DNA from: Bin87 sp963668585
Lineage (GTDB): Bacteria; Chloroflexota; Dehalococcoidia; Lucifugimonadales; UBA3495
Length of the DNA: 64,000 bases
Reading direction: 5' to 3'
NCBI GenBank assembly: GCA_963668585.1
Contig: OY764869.1
Location: 3,038,001-3,102,000 of the forward strand
The translations under genes were made by a program, and so were the position numbers. Below, piece by piece: positions 49,097 through 58,522 of this stretch (the stretch's first letter is position 1; each line of letters opens with the position of its first letter). Below the pieces are notes generated by a model. The model made no database searches. It was not told the origin of the DNA and saw only the letters and a program-made list of their open reading frames with translations.

Positions 49097-49873
49097 ATGG
49101 CCATGGAAACCCTGGATGACCTGGTTCAATGCGTCAAAAATTGCACAGATTGCCCCCTCCACCAAGGGCGGACCAACGCCGTACCAGGCGAGGGTCCCGC
49201 AGACGCCGATATCCTGTTTATCGGTGAAGGGCCGGGATACCACGAGGACCAACAGGGACGCCCGTTCGTGGGTCCGGCCGGCAGGTTCCTGGAAGATCTG
49301 CTGCAATCAATCGGCATGACTCGCGATCAAGTTTACATCGCCAATATGGTCAAGTGCCGGCCCCCCAATAATCGTGACCCTGTGCCAACCGAGATTGCGG
49401 AATGCAGCAAGTATCTGGATCGGCAAATCGAATTGATCAACCCGCTGCTCATCGTTACCCTGGGCCGTTTTTCCATGTCCCGGTTCCTGCCCGGCCAGAG
49501 CATCAGCAGATCGCGCGGGCGACTGACCTCAGTGGGTGGTAGGCACATCTTCCCGATAATGCATCCGGCGGCAGGACTGCGCCGACAGGAGATGCGGACC
49601 GCCATCGAAGAGGACTTCGCCAAGGTCCCGGGATTGTTGGACGTTCTACGCATACAGGCTGAACCCGCATCGACGAGGGACATCAGGGAACCGGCGGCTG
49701 ACTACACGGCCCAACCGGCGCCCGAACCCCAGACGCTTTCGTTGTGGGACACTCCGCCTGAATCCCAAAACCGGGCGCCGGCGGAAACGGAAACACCATC
49801 CGGTTCCGATTCACCCAATACCGATTCACCCAATACCGAAGAACCATTGCCCGGGCAGCAACGGCTGTTCTGA
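49097..49873 (+). CDS. udg: Type 4 uracil-DNA glycosylase
   Basis: A 258-residue iron-sulfur uracil-DNA glycosylase that removes uracil from DNA. The N-terminal NCTDCPL cysteines (16, 19), the later VKCRPPNNRDP and ECSKYL cysteines ligate the 4Fe-4S cluster. Motif A is FIGEGPGYHEDQQGRPFVGPAG and motif B is the C-terminal MHPAAGLRR. The last 60 residues are a low-complexity Pro/Glu/Ser-rich tail with a short repeat (SPNTDSPNTE) that is not part of the enzyme domain. ATG 49103 is an equally possible start. RNase J follows directly. Confidence 0.94.
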   Translation: MAMETLDDLVQCVKNCTDCPLHQGRTNAVPGEGPADADILFIGEGPGYHEDQQGRPFVGPAGRFLEDLLQSIGMTRDQVYIANMVKCRPPNNRDPVPTEIAECSKYLDRQIELINPLLIVTLGRFSMSRFLPGQSISRSRGRLTSVGGRHIFPIMHPAAGLRRQEMRTAIEEDFAKVPGLLDVLRIQAEPASTRDIREPAADYTAQPAPEPQTLSLWDTPPESQNRAPAETETPSGSDSPNTDSPNTEEPLPGQQRLF

Positions 49874-49883
49874 CGGAGCGCGC

Positions 49884-51566
49884 GTGACAATCACGAACCA
49901 GGAACCACCGTCCCATAGTCCAACTTTGCGTTTGCTGCCGCTGGGAGGGTTGGGTGAAATCGGCAAAAATATGATGGTCCTCGAATGCGGCGAGGACATT
50001 GTCGTTGTCGATTGTGGCATCCAATTCCCGACTGAGGACATGCCCGGCGTCGATCTCATCATCCCCGACGTCTCATACCTTTCCGAGCAGGCCCATCGGG
50101 TGCGCGGCATCCTCATCACCCACGGCCACGAAGACCACATCGGAGCGCTCCCCTTCGTTCTGCCGGACCTGAACGTGCCGGTGTACGCTCCCCGGTTGGC
50201 GCACGGTTTGATCCAGGTAAAGCTGCGCGAACGCCGCCGCACCCGCGACATGGAGGTGTACCCAATTGAGCCCGAGCAGCCCGTCGATTTCGGGCAGAAT
50301 TTTCGGGCCACCTGGTTCCGCGTTTGCCACAGCATCCCCGACGCCATGGGGATTTGCATCGAAACTCCTCTGGGCGCGGTGATTCACACCGGGGATTTCA
50401 AGATCGACCACACCCCGGTGGATGGGCACACCATTGATCTTCCCGCTCTCGCCTCCCGCGGCTCCGACGGGGTGTTGTTGCTGCTATCCGATTCGACATA
50501 CGCCGAGCTTCCCGGATACACACCGTCCGAACGCATTATGGACTCCGCCTTGGACCGCGCCATGGCAGACGCCAACGGTCGGGTCATCATCGCGACTTTC
50601 GCATCGTTGATCAGCCGCATCCAACAGGTGATCACCGCGGCGGAGAAGCATGACCGCAAAGTCGCGTTCGTCGGTCGCAGCATGGTCGCCAACGTGCAGA
50701 TGGCAACGGAAATGGGTTATCTCGACGCCAGGCCCGACACCATCATCCCGGTCCGCGACGCCGGCGACTTCCCGCTCGATCGGGTGGTACTGATGACCAC
50801 CGGGAGCCAGGGCGAACCAACATCTGCGCTGGTTCGAATCGCCAACGGAGAAAACCGGGACGTCGAATTGATCGAAGGTGATACCGTCATCATTTCAGCC
50901 ACGCCAATCCCGGGCAACGAGCGCGCCGTCAGCCAGACCATCGACAACCTGCTGCGTCAGGGCGCCCACGTACTCTACGACCGGATTGCCCCCGTTCACG
51001 TCCATGGCCATGCCAGCCAGGAAGAACTGAAGCTGATGCTCAACCTGACCCGGCCCCGGTATTTCGTGCCGGTTCACGGCGAATACCGCCACCTGCGCGC
51101 CCACGCACAACTGGCGTGGGAGTTGGACGCTGCGCCGGAAGGCATTTTCGTGTTGGAGGATGGCGATATCCTGGAGATCGATGGCGCCGGCGCCAGGGTG
51201 GTTGATTCTATACCCGCCGGCCCGATCTACCTGGACGGGCCCACAGTGATCGACACTGACAGCGAGGTCCTTCGGGAGCGGCGCTCTCTGGCGCGGGACG
51301 GCGTGGTGGTGGTATGCGCGGGTATGACCGTTGACGGTGAAATAGTCGGACCAGTTCAGGTTGCAGCCAGCGGGTTCCTGGAACAAAGGGACTCGGACGA
51401 CGCTTTCCGCAGACTGGCCGAAACGGTCGAGTTGGAAGTTTCCGGTTTGGTTATGCCGAACAACCAGGAGTCAGCCCAGGCAAAAATCCGAAAAATCGCT
51501 CGGGATTTCCTACGCGCCAATCTCAACAAACGGCCTATGATTATCCCAGTGATTCTAGATACGTGA
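49884..51566 (+). CDS. rnj: Ribonuclease J
   Basis: A 560-residue metallo-beta-lactamase/beta-CASP RNase that processes mRNA and rRNA with endo- and 5'-exonucleolytic activity. The metal motif THGHEDHIGALP is at about 79-90, with further ligands in VCHSIPDAMG, HTGDFKID and the late PRYFVPVHGEYRHL. The C-terminal domain ends normally. The start is a GTG at 49884 with GGAG six bases upstream. It belongs to a core operon with the uracil glycosylase and ftsK. Confidence 0.96.
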   Translation: MTITNQEPPSHSPTLRLLPLGGLGEIGKNMMVLECGEDIVVVDCGIQFPTEDMPGVDLIIPDVSYLSEQAHRVRGILITHGHEDHIGALPFVLPDLNVPVYAPRLAHGLIQVKLRERRRTRDMEVYPIEPEQPVDFGQNFRATWFRVCHSIPDAMGICIETPLGAVIHTGDFKIDHTPVDGHTIDLPALASRGSDGVLLLLSDSTYAELPGYTPSERIMDSALDRAMADANGRVIIATFASLISRIQQVITAAEKHDRKVAFVGRSMVANVQMATEMGYLDARPDTIIPVRDAGDFPLDRVVLMTTGSQGEPTSALVRIANGENRDVELIEGDTVIISATPIPGNERAVSQTIDNLLRQGAHVLYDRIAPVHVHGHASQEELKLMLNLTRPRYFVPVHGEYRHLRAHAQLAWELDAAPEGIFVLEDGDILEIDGAGARVVDSIPAGPIYLDGPTVIDTDSEVLRERRSLARDGVVVVCAGMTVDGEIVGPVQVAASGFLEQRDSDDAFRRLAETVELEVSGLVMPNNQESAQAKIRKIARDFLRANLNKRPMIIPVILDT

Positions 51567-51671
51567 CGATAGCCGTCCAACTTGCATTTGAGCGCTGCCC
51601 AGTATCCACCGCCGCCACACAGCGGCGGTTTTGATATCTGATTGCAGGCTCTGCCGGAAAGGAGGATGCTC

Positions 51672-53801
51672 ATGTCCACATTTGCCGCAACCGGTGGTCC
51701 GGGTCTCGGGTGGCTCAGGCTGGCTATCGAGGCCGGTTTGCTGTTATTGGCAGGAGCGGCAGCGGCCATCCTGGTTTGGCTGATGCCGGACGCACGGAAT
51801 TGGCTGGAACACTCGCTGGCATACGGTTGGCTGCTGGTGGCCCTGTTCGCGGTGGGGACCCTGGTGGCGCTGCTGCACTGGCCGGCCGGACTGGTGCGAG
51901 GTTGGCGGTGGTGGTTGGCCGCGCTGGTTATCGTCATTGCCGCCATCGGCGGAGCCGCTTTCGTGCGGGGCGACACCGGGGCCCTTTACACCTACGGCAT
52001 GACCGGAAAATGGGGCTACCTGTTGACCGGCGGCAGCGTTGGCCTCGCGGCGGTTGAATTGGTCGCGGCTTTGGCGATATTGGCCTTGCTGGTGGTCCCC
52101 GGCAGCGTGCGACTGTATTGGGCAGCGCTGCGTTACGGCGCAATCGGCGTCTGGGCAGCCATGGCCTTGGCTGGGACGGCCGTGGCGATCGCCGCAGTCT
52201 GGCTGTTTTCATCCTCCGCGACGGCAATTCGCGCGATCCCAACCCTGAAGCGTGGCGACCCGGACCGGGACGGCGCGCCAGCCAAACCGGCAAAGGCGCG
52301 AAAACCCAGGGAAGTTGAACCCGAAATGCCGGAATCCCAGTCTCCACCCGTGACCATGCCCGACGTGTTCTCGAGCAGCGGATGGCAACTCCCGCCACTC
52401 GACCTCCTGGCGCCCATCGAAGCGCATGAGATGAACCACGAAGCGATCGCTGGTATGTCCGACGAAATCAGGGAGGCTCTATCCGAGCACGGAGTGTACG
52501 TTGACGTAGAAGACGTCAAGGCCGGGCCTCGGGTGATCCGCTTCGGTCTTGTCCCTGGCTATATGCCCCAGAAAGCCGCCAAAGACGGTGAGGCGGCGAA
52601 GCAACGGCCGAGTCGCGTACGCGTCGGAGACATCGCGAAACGGCAGAAGGATTTGGCCCTGGCCCTCAAGAGTCCTTACATCCGCATCATAGAAACACCG
52701 GAGCCCGGAGAAGGGCTGGTTGGTCTCGAAGTTCCCAACCCGTCGCCCGGCAAGGTGTTGATGCGCTCCATAGTTGAGAGCCCGGATTTTGGCAAAATAG
52801 TACAGAAGGGCGGCCTGGCCTTCGCCCTCGGCGAGGATGCTGGCGGCCAGTCTCTCGTCCTGGATCTGGCGGCGATGCCCCACATCCTGATTGCGGGCGC
52901 AACCGGATCCGGAAAGAGCGTGTGCATCAATTCGCTGGTGGCCTCGTTGTTGATGACCCGCCCTCCCGACCAACTGCGGATGATCATGGTTGACCCGAAA
53001 CGGGTGGAACTGACCCCCTTCAACGGCATCCCTCACCTGGTGATGCCTGTGATCGTCGAGCCCGACGAGGTGCAGCCCGCCCTGCGTGGTCTCATCAACG
53101 AGATGACCAGGCGTTACAAGCAGATGGAAGATCTGGGCGTTCGCAATATCGCCGGGTACAACGCCAAGTCCGAAGAACCCCTGTCATTCCTGGTCCTGAT
53201 CGTGGACGAACTGGCCGACCTCATGATGACCGGAGGCTTGGAAGTTGAGCAACAACTGGTGCGGTTGGCGCAACTGGGCCGCGCCGCCGGCATCCACATG
53301 GTGCTGGCGACCCAGCGTCCATCCGTGAAAGTGGTTACCGGACTGCTCAAGGCCAATGTTCCGGCGCGGGTCGCCTTCGCGGTCGCTTCGCAGGTGGACT
53401 CCCGCGTGATCCTTGACTCGGGCGGAGCGGAAGCCCTGATGGGCAAGGGAGACTTGCTGCTGCTCAACAACGATTTCCCCAAAGCCCGCCGGGGCCAGGG
53501 AACACTCGTGTACGACGAAGAGATGGATCAGTTGATCGAGTTCTGGCGCAACCAGCAGGGCCCGCCCCTGCCTCAAATCAATCTCCACGAGGATGATGAA
53601 GAGGCCGAATTTCCCGGCACAGACGGAGAAGCCGGTGGCGAAAACAGTTTCGATGGGAACTTTCTGGACCAGGCTCGGGACATTGCGCTGCGGAACCCTC
53701 GCGTCACGTCGGCCATGTTGGAGCGCCGGTTCAAGATACGTAAATCCATCGCCGATGAAATCATGGACGACCTCCGCGCCGAAGGGCTTGTCATCGGCTG
53801 A
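51672..53801 (+). CDS. ftsK: FtsK/SpoIIIE DNA translocase
   Basis: A 709-residue DNA translocase that segregates the chromosome at the division septum. Residues 1-185 are membrane segments, followed by a Pro/Lys-rich linker. The alpha/beta motor runs from about 250 to 640, with Walker A IAGATGSGKSVC near 408, VDPKRVEL, Walker B LVLIVDELADLMM, and LATQRPSVKVVTG. The C-terminal gamma winged-helix (about 645-709: SAMLERRFKIRKSIADEIMDDL) recognises polarity sequences. The ATG at 51672 follows AAAGGAGG by six bases; an ATG two codons earlier is too close. The Asp-Glu-rich linker before gamma is normal. Confidence 0.96.
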   Translation: MSTFAATGGPGLGWLRLAIEAGLLLLAGAAAAILVWLMPDARNWLEHSLAYGWLLVALFAVGTLVALLHWPAGLVRGWRWWLAALVIVIAAIGGAAFVRGDTGALYTYGMTGKWGYLLTGGSVGLAAVELVAALAILALLVVPGSVRLYWAALRYGAIGVWAAMALAGTAVAIAAVWLFSSSATAIRAIPTLKRGDPDRDGAPAKPAKARKPREVEPEMPESQSPPVTMPDVFSSSGWQLPPLDLLAPIEAHEMNHEAIAGMSDEIREALSEHGVYVDVEDVKAGPRVIRFGLVPGYMPQKAAKDGEAAKQRPSRVRVGDIAKRQKDLALALKSPYIRIIETPEPGEGLVGLEVPNPSPGKVLMRSIVESPDFGKIVQKGGLAFALGEDAGGQSLVLDLAAMPHILIAGATGSGKSVCINSLVASLLMTRPPDQLRMIMVDPKRVELTPFNGIPHLVMPVIVEPDEVQPALRGLINEMTRRYKQMEDLGVRNIAGYNAKSEEPLSFLVLIVDELADLMMTGGLEVEQQLVRLAQLGRAAGIHMVLATQRPSVKVVTGLLKANVPARVAFAVASQVDSRVILDSGGAEALMGKGDLLLLNNDFPKARRGQGTLVYDEEMDQLIEFWRNQQGPPLPQINLHEDDEEAEFPGTDGEAGGENSFDGNFLDQARDIALRNPRVTSAMLERRFKIRKSIADEIMDDLRAEGLVIG

Positions 53802-53872
53802 ACCACGGCCAACTGCCCATTTACCCTCCCGCTCGTCCTGACCGTGTCACGGGGCGCACCTGAACCATACAG

Positions 53873-53912
53873 CCCGGTCGTCCTTCACAAAGTCAGGACG
53901 ACCGGGTTGTTG
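53873..53912 (+). terminator. Terminator after ftsK
   Basis: CCCGGTCGTCCT (53873-53884) pairs perfectly with AGGACGACCGGG (53895-53906), and TTGTTG follows. It ends the core operon that begins at 46371. The rest of 53802-54123 holds no supported gene. Confidence 0.8.
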
Positions 53913-54123
53913 ATCGGAAAATCAAACGACCGGCGTCGGGACATCTCGTTCATACCGTTGGTCCACAGCCGGAATCTCGACCCCCGCAGCAACAACTCGG
54001 CCAGGCGTGCGCCTCAGGGCGCCGCGTACCCGGTTATCCCAACCATGCCGGCTGAATGCCCCCGTCTGCATCCCTGCTGCATCGATGGTATGATGCTATG
54101 CGGTTTCCTCCTTCGGAGCGGCA

Positions 54124-54795
54124 GTGCTGATCGATCTCCACAATCATACCTACCCCAAATCCGACGACAGTTTCATTTCCGTTGACGAATTGGTTGACGC
54201 CGCCAGGGTCGCCGGACTCGACGGCATCTGCATTACCGAGCATGATGACTTCTGGCCGGTCGCCGAGGCCGCCGAACTGTCTCGCCGACACGGAATCCTG
54301 GTCCTGCCCGGCGCCGAGATCAACACCGACGCCGGCCATGTGGTTGTGTTCGGTTTGACCCGTTACCGTTTCGGTATGCACAAACCCACATTTCTGCGGG
54401 CCGAGGCTGACAGCCTTGGCGCCGTGCTCATCGCCGCTCATCCCTACCGCCGCCGTTTCCTGAAAGAACCCGGCGCCGATCCCGCGGTGCGCGCCGACAT
54501 GATGGCGAAAGCTGTCGCCGACCCTCAACTGCGATTGTTTGACGCCATCGAGTCGCACAACGGCCGTGGCGAGGTTTCGGAAAACCGTTTCGCGGAAGAC
54601 CTGAGAGCAAACCTCTCACTGCCCGGCGTGGGCGGGAGCGATGCCCACCGGCTTCACCAGATCGGCACGGCGGCCACACGATTTGAACGACGTATTGAAT
54701 CCCTTGACGACCTTATCGCTGAGATCAGGGCGGGTAGAACGACCCCCGTGAGTTTTTCCACCGCTGAGGTCGAGGCGCCCACTACCGTTTCTTGA
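54124..54795 (+). CDS. PHP-domain metal-dependent phosphoesterase
   Basis: A 223-residue PHP-domain protein. Metal ligands are DLHNHTYPKSDD (residues 4-15), ITEHDDF, the Glu of LPGAEIN, IAAHPYRR, and GVGGSDAHRL near the C terminus. Members hydrolyse phosphoesters or DNA ends; short stand-alone forms are of unknown substrate. The start is a GTG at 54124 with GGAG upstream. It ends one base before the ABC ATPase gene, so the two are cotranscribed. Confidence 0.88.
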   Translation: MLIDLHNHTYPKSDDSFISVDELVDAARVAGLDGICITEHDDFWPVAEAAELSRRHGILVLPGAEINTDAGHVVVFGLTRYRFGMHKPTFLRAEADSLGAVLIAAHPYRRRFLKEPGADPAVRADMMAKAVADPQLRLFDAIESHNGRGEVSENRFAEDLRANLSLPGVGGSDAHRLHQIGTAATRFERRIESLDDLIAEIRAGRTTPVSFSTAEVEAPTTVS

Positions 54796-54796
54796 T

Positions 54797-55771
54797 ATGG
54801 CTCCGTTGCTGGAAGTTCAGGATCTGTGCGTCGAGTTTCGCGTGCCCAACGGCGCGGTCCACGCGATCAATGGCGTATCTTTCAACCAGGACGAAGAGGA
54901 AATCCTCTGCATCGTCGGTGAGAGCGGAGCCGGCAAGAGCGCCCTGGCCCTCACCCTGATGGGGCTTTTGCCCGATAACGGCGCGATCAAAGGCGGCAAA
55001 ATCCTGTTCGACGGCGTCGATCTGCTGACGGCGTCTGAGGATCAGCTGCGCGAATTGCGCGGCAAAGCCATATCGATGGTCTTCCAGGACGCCCAATCCG
55101 CGTTGAACCCCGTCCAGACCATCGGCGCCCAACTTACGGAAGTGATCATCACCCATTCCAATTTGAACCGGCGCGCCGCCGGGTCCGTGTGCCAGGAAAT
55201 GCTCCGCGAACTGGGCGTGCCGGACCCGCGCCGCATTATGTCCGCATACCCGTTCACGCTCAGCGGCGGGCAATGCCAGCGCGTGATGCTGGCAATGGCC
55301 CTCGTGATGCGGCCACGCCTGTTGATCGCCGACGAAGTCACATCCAGCGTGGACGTCACCCTCCAGGCCGAGATATTGGAACGTCTCAAAGAACTGAGCC
55401 GCGACTCGAAATCCGCCATATTGCTGATCACCCACGATATGGGAGTGGTGGCCAACATGGCGCGGCGTGTGGGCGTCATGTACGCCGGGCATCTCGTGGA
55501 GTACGCCGAGTTGCTGCCCATATTCCAGCAGCCCAGGCATCCCTACACATGGTCCTTGCTGCAAACTCTGCCGCGCCTGGACGCGGCCGGACGTCGGCTG
55601 CAGGCATTGCGAGGAACACCCCCGGATCTGATCAACCTGTCGCCGGAATGTCCTTTCCTGCCACGGTGTCCGAAGGCGTTGTCCAAATGTCGCGCCGAAC
55701 CCACCCCTGGACTGTACGAACAGGCATCCGGGCATTGGGCCGCCTGCTACAACCCCGTAGCCCACCCTTGA
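54797..55771 (+). CDS. Oligopeptide/dipeptide ABC transporter ATPase (DppD-like), orphan
   Basis: A 324-residue peptide/nickel-type ABC ATPase: Walker A GESGAGKSA, Q-loop VFQDAQSALNP, signature LSGGQCQRV, and the C-terminal zinc-type cysteine motif (SPECPFLPRCPKALSKC) of oligopeptide ATPases. Walker B reads LLIADEVTSSVDVT; the usual Pro after the Glu is Val, and TTALD is TSSVD. No permease, second ATPase or binding protein is nearby. The gene starts one base after the PHP gene stop. Confidence 0.9.
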   Translation: MAPLLEVQDLCVEFRVPNGAVHAINGVSFNQDEEEILCIVGESGAGKSALALTLMGLLPDNGAIKGGKILFDGVDLLTASEDQLRELRGKAISMVFQDAQSALNPVQTIGAQLTEVIITHSNLNRRAAGSVCQEMLRELGVPDPRRIMSAYPFTLSGGQCQRVMLAMALVMRPRLLIADEVTSSVDVTLQAEILERLKELSRDSKSAILLITHDMGVVANMARRVGVMYAGHLVEYAELLPIFQQPRHPYTWSLLQTLPRLDAAGRRLQALRGTPPDLINLSPECPFLPRCPKALSKCRAEPTPGLYEQASGHWAACYNPVAHP

Positions 55772-55801
55772 CCCTGAGGCGGCAATCACGGAAACCCTGT
55801 A

Positions 55802-56812
55802 TCACGCTCCGGCCAGATCCGCCACCAGCAACTCCAGAGAAACGGCGGGATCCAAACGGCCCTGCTTGATCGCAAGGTCGCACTCCAGCAATCGTTGGTA
55901 TTTCATCGCGATTTCACGCTGCGAAACGCGACGCGCCTGGCCAAGCGTCTTGCGCACCACAAAATCGGAGTTTGTTCCCATGCGCCGGCCCAGTTCGGGC
56001 TGCGCGACTCCTCGGTCAGTCAGATCTCGCGCCAGGGCGATCAACCGCAGTTGCCGTTCGATCATCGCGATCACATACAGGGGTTCCCGTCCATCCTGCA
56101 TTAGTTGCGCCAGCAGGCGCAGCGCCTCGCCCGGCTTTCCATCCATTACTGCGTCCACCGCCGTGAATATGTTGGCCTCCTGTGCATAGGGGACCAGGGC
56201 CCTCACATCTCCATCGGTAATCTCCCGTTCCGCTGCGTAGAGAGACAATTTCTCAAGCTCGCGGTCCAGGGTCCACAGGTCGTTGCCGATCATTTCGGTG
56301 ATGGCATTGATCGCCGGCGGACTGATCGAAGCGCCCTTCTCGGCGGCGACCTGTTTCACCCATTGGTTCAGCGCAGGACCATTCGGGGCCGCCTGCTTGT
56401 GAATCTGGCAGGAGTCGGACAACGCTCGCAGCATCGCGTTGTTGTCGGCCACATCGCCGTCCACCAGGATCAGCACGGTACTGTCCGGCATTTCCGGAAT
56501 CGCGTCCGCCAATTGCAGCCAGCCATCCCGAGGTGATGATTGCCGGCGGGTCGAGCGACCCCTGCTTCCGCCGCCACGCCCGCCCCTCGAGTTCTCCTGC
56601 GTGGCCAGCGCACCCTCTATTTCCACGAGGCGCACCGTGTCCAGGAACGGCAGGGAGTTGCACATTGCAACGACTTCGGCGACCTGGGTCTGGCCGGCGA
56701 CAACCCGGTGCCGGTTGGAATCCATCAAATCCGATGCGCCGGCGTCCCGACGGATGCCGTTCAGGGCGGCCGCCACCAGGAAGGTATCGCCATAAACCAC
56801 GTGCGCCGGCAT
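55802..56812 (-). CDS. holA: DNA polymerase III subunit delta
   Basis: A 336-residue HolA, the clamp-loader delta subunit that opens the sliding clamp. N-terminal VYGDTFLVAAALNG, the middle VILVDGDVADNNA, then EMIGNDLWTLDRELEKLSLYA and EANIFTAVDAVMDGKPGEALRLLAQL, and finally ALARDLTDRGVAQPEL fit the family. An Arg/Gly-rich insert (ENSRGGRGGGSRGRS) near residue 80 is unusual but is likely a disordered loop. It ends convergent with the ABC ATPase. The ATG at 56812 has a weak ribosome site. Confidence 0.9.
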   Translation of the reverse strand: MPAHVVYGDTFLVAAALNGIRRDAGASDLMDSNRHRVVAGQTQVAEVVAMCNSLPFLDTVRLVEIEGALATQENSRGGRGGGSRGRSTRRQSSPRDGWLQLADAIPEMPDSTVLILVDGDVADNNAMLRALSDSCQIHKQAAPNGPALNQWVKQVAAEKGASISPPAINAITEMIGNDLWTLDRELEKLSLYAAEREITDGDVRALVPYAQEANIFTAVDAVMDGKPGEALRLLAQLMQDGREPLYVIAMIERQLRLIALARDLTDRGVAQPELGRRMGTNSDFVVRKTLGQARRVSQREIAMKYQRLLECDLAIKQGRLDPAVSLELLVADLAGA

Positions 56813-56841
56813 GGTGGCCCTTTAACGCTCAGGTTGGGCGA

Positions 56842-57252
56842 CTAGTTCTCCACCAATTCTGTCAGCACGCCGAACACCGAACGCGGATGCACGAAGCCTA
56901 TGGTCCCCGACAACCCGTGCCGGGGTTCACGGTCTATCAGCGACAGTCCGTTGGCGGACAGTATTTTCAGCTTGCCGGCGATGTCGTCAACGTTGAGCGC
57001 CAGGTGATGCAGGCCTTCGCCGCGCCGTTCGATGAAACGGCCCACCGCGCTTTCCGGAGTCAGGGGCTCAAGCAGTTCCAGGCGAGTCTGGCCCACTTCA
57101 ATAAGGCACGCCCTGACTCCCTGATCGTCCATCTCCACCACATCAGCGTCCGGGGTCTCGAAGTTCGCCTTGAAGAAATCCAGGGCAGACTGGATATCGC
57201 TCACTGCGATGCCAACGTGGTCAACGTAGTTAACGGCACAGACTTCGGTCAT
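56842..57252 (-). CDS. mce: Methylmalonyl-CoA epimerase
   Basis: A 136-residue vicinal-oxygen-chelate protein that interconverts (R)- and (S)-methylmalonyl-CoA. Metal ligands are visible: VDHVGIAV (His), RLELLEPL (Glu), LHHLALNV (His) and LTELVE (Glu near the C terminus). It links the acyl-CoA dehydrogenase and mutase genes upstream on the same strand in one propionate-type pathway. The ATG at 57252 follows GGGGAGGCC. Confidence 0.95.
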   Translation of the reverse strand: MTEVCAVNYVDHVGIAVSDIQSALDFFKANFETPDADVVEMDDQGVRACLIEVGQTRLELLEPLTPESAVGRFIERRGEGLHHLALNVDDIAGKLKILSANGLSLIDREPRHGLSGTIGFVHPRSVFGVLTELVEN

Positions 57253-57284
57253 GGGTGTGGCCTCCCCGCCAGGAGTTCGGATTG

Positions 57285-58439
57285 TCAGACCGGATATTGG
57301 GCCAGCACTTGGCGAGCGATGATCATGCGCTGTACTTCCGAGGTGCCTTCGTAAATGGTCGTGACCCTGGCGTCGCGGAAGATTCGCTCGATCTTCGACT
57401 CCTTGAAAATCCCGATGCCGCCGTGTATTTGCATCGCCTCATAGGCCGCCTTGTTGCACGTCTCCGACGCCAACAGTTTTGCCATCGACGCCTCGTTGAT
57501 GAAGGGCAGGCCTTCGTCTCGCAGGGTCGCGGCGTGCATCGTGGCGATGCGCGCCGAGTGTACTCCCGTGGCGATGTCGGCCAGTTTGAACTGGATGGCC
57601 TGATGCTGCGCCAACGGCCGGCCGAAAGTCTCGCGCAATTGGGCGTAGCGCACGGCCTCTTCCAACGCCGCCTGCCCGATTCCCACGCATTGGGCGGCGA
57701 TTGAAATCCGGCTGGAGTCAAGTATGTCCATCGCGTACCGGAAACCCATCCCCTCTTCGCCGATGAGGTTCTCCGCCGGTATTTCAGCGTCCTCGAACAC
57801 GATTTCGCAGGTGCTGGACGCGCGAATGCCCATCTTGTTGTGCTGGGAGTTGATCTGCATCCCAGCGGTACCGGCCGGAACGATGAACGCGCACACGCCC
57901 CGGTATCCAATGGAGCGGTCCTGGTTGGCAAAGATCACCAGGGTCTCCGCAACCTCCGCGTTGGTGATGAACTGCTTGGAGCCGTTCAAAACCCAGCTTC
58001 CGTTGCGTCGCGTCGCCGTGGTCTGCATCGCCGCAGCGTCGGAACCGCTGCCCGGCTCGGTGAGCGCCCACGCCGCGATGCCCTTGCCCGAAGCCAGCGA
58101 TGGAACGTACTGCTGCTTTTGCTCCTCGCTGCCGAACCGTGCGATCGTCTCCAGTCCCAGACCCAGGTGCGCCGCCAGTGTCACGCTGGCTGCAACGTCG
58201 GCCCTTGCCATCTCCTCAATCGCGATGGACGATTGCCGGAAACCTCCCCCGCTGCCGCCGTAGGCCGGGTCAACGCCTATGCCGGTGAGTCCCAACTGCG
58301 CCATGCCGCGCCAGTTCTCATGGGAAAACTCAGCCTTTTCGTCCAGTTCCGCCGCTCTCGGCATGACTTCACGCTCTGCAAAGTCGCGCACGAGGTTCTG
58401 CAACATCTTTTCTTCTTCGGTCAAGGTCAAGTCTGGCAC
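57285..58439 (-). CDS. Acyl-CoA dehydrogenase
   Basis: A 384-residue acyl-CoA dehydrogenase using FAD to introduce a trans double bond into acyl-CoA. Markers are TEPGSGSDAAAM (about 130-141), GSKQFITNA, the ETFGRPLAQHQAIQFKLAD box, QIHGGIGIFKESKIER, and the YEGTSEVQRMIIAR segment that carries the catalytic Glu region. Length and motifs fit the short-chain butyryl/isobutyryl type. I chose the GTG at 58439 because GGAGG lies seven bases upstream; longer frames start in an unsupported region. Adjacent epimerase and mutase suggest branched-chain or propionyl catabolism. Confidence 0.93.
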   Translation of the reverse strand: MPDLTLTEEEKMLQNLVRDFAEREVMPRAAELDEKAEFSHENWRGMAQLGLTGIGVDPAYGGSGGGFRQSSIAIEEMARADVAASVTLAAHLGLGLETIARFGSEEQKQQYVPSLASGKGIAAWALTEPGSGSDAAAMQTTATRRNGSWVLNGSKQFITNAEVAETLVIFANQDRSIGYRGVCAFIVPAGTAGMQINSQHNKMGIRASSTCEIVFEDAEIPAENLIGEEGMGFRYAMDILDSSRISIAAQCVGIGQAALEEAVRYAQLRETFGRPLAQHQAIQFKLADIATGVHSARIATMHAATLRDEGLPFINEASMAKLLASETCNKAAYEAMQIHGGIGIFKESKIERIFRDARVTTIYEGTSEVQRMIIARQVLAQYPV

Positions 58440-58522
58440 GGGAATTCCTCCGGGTTGTAGCACTGTATATCCGTGGTCGCCAAGCAGTTTATCACAGGCC
58501 AACTTTGCGGCACCGCACGACA

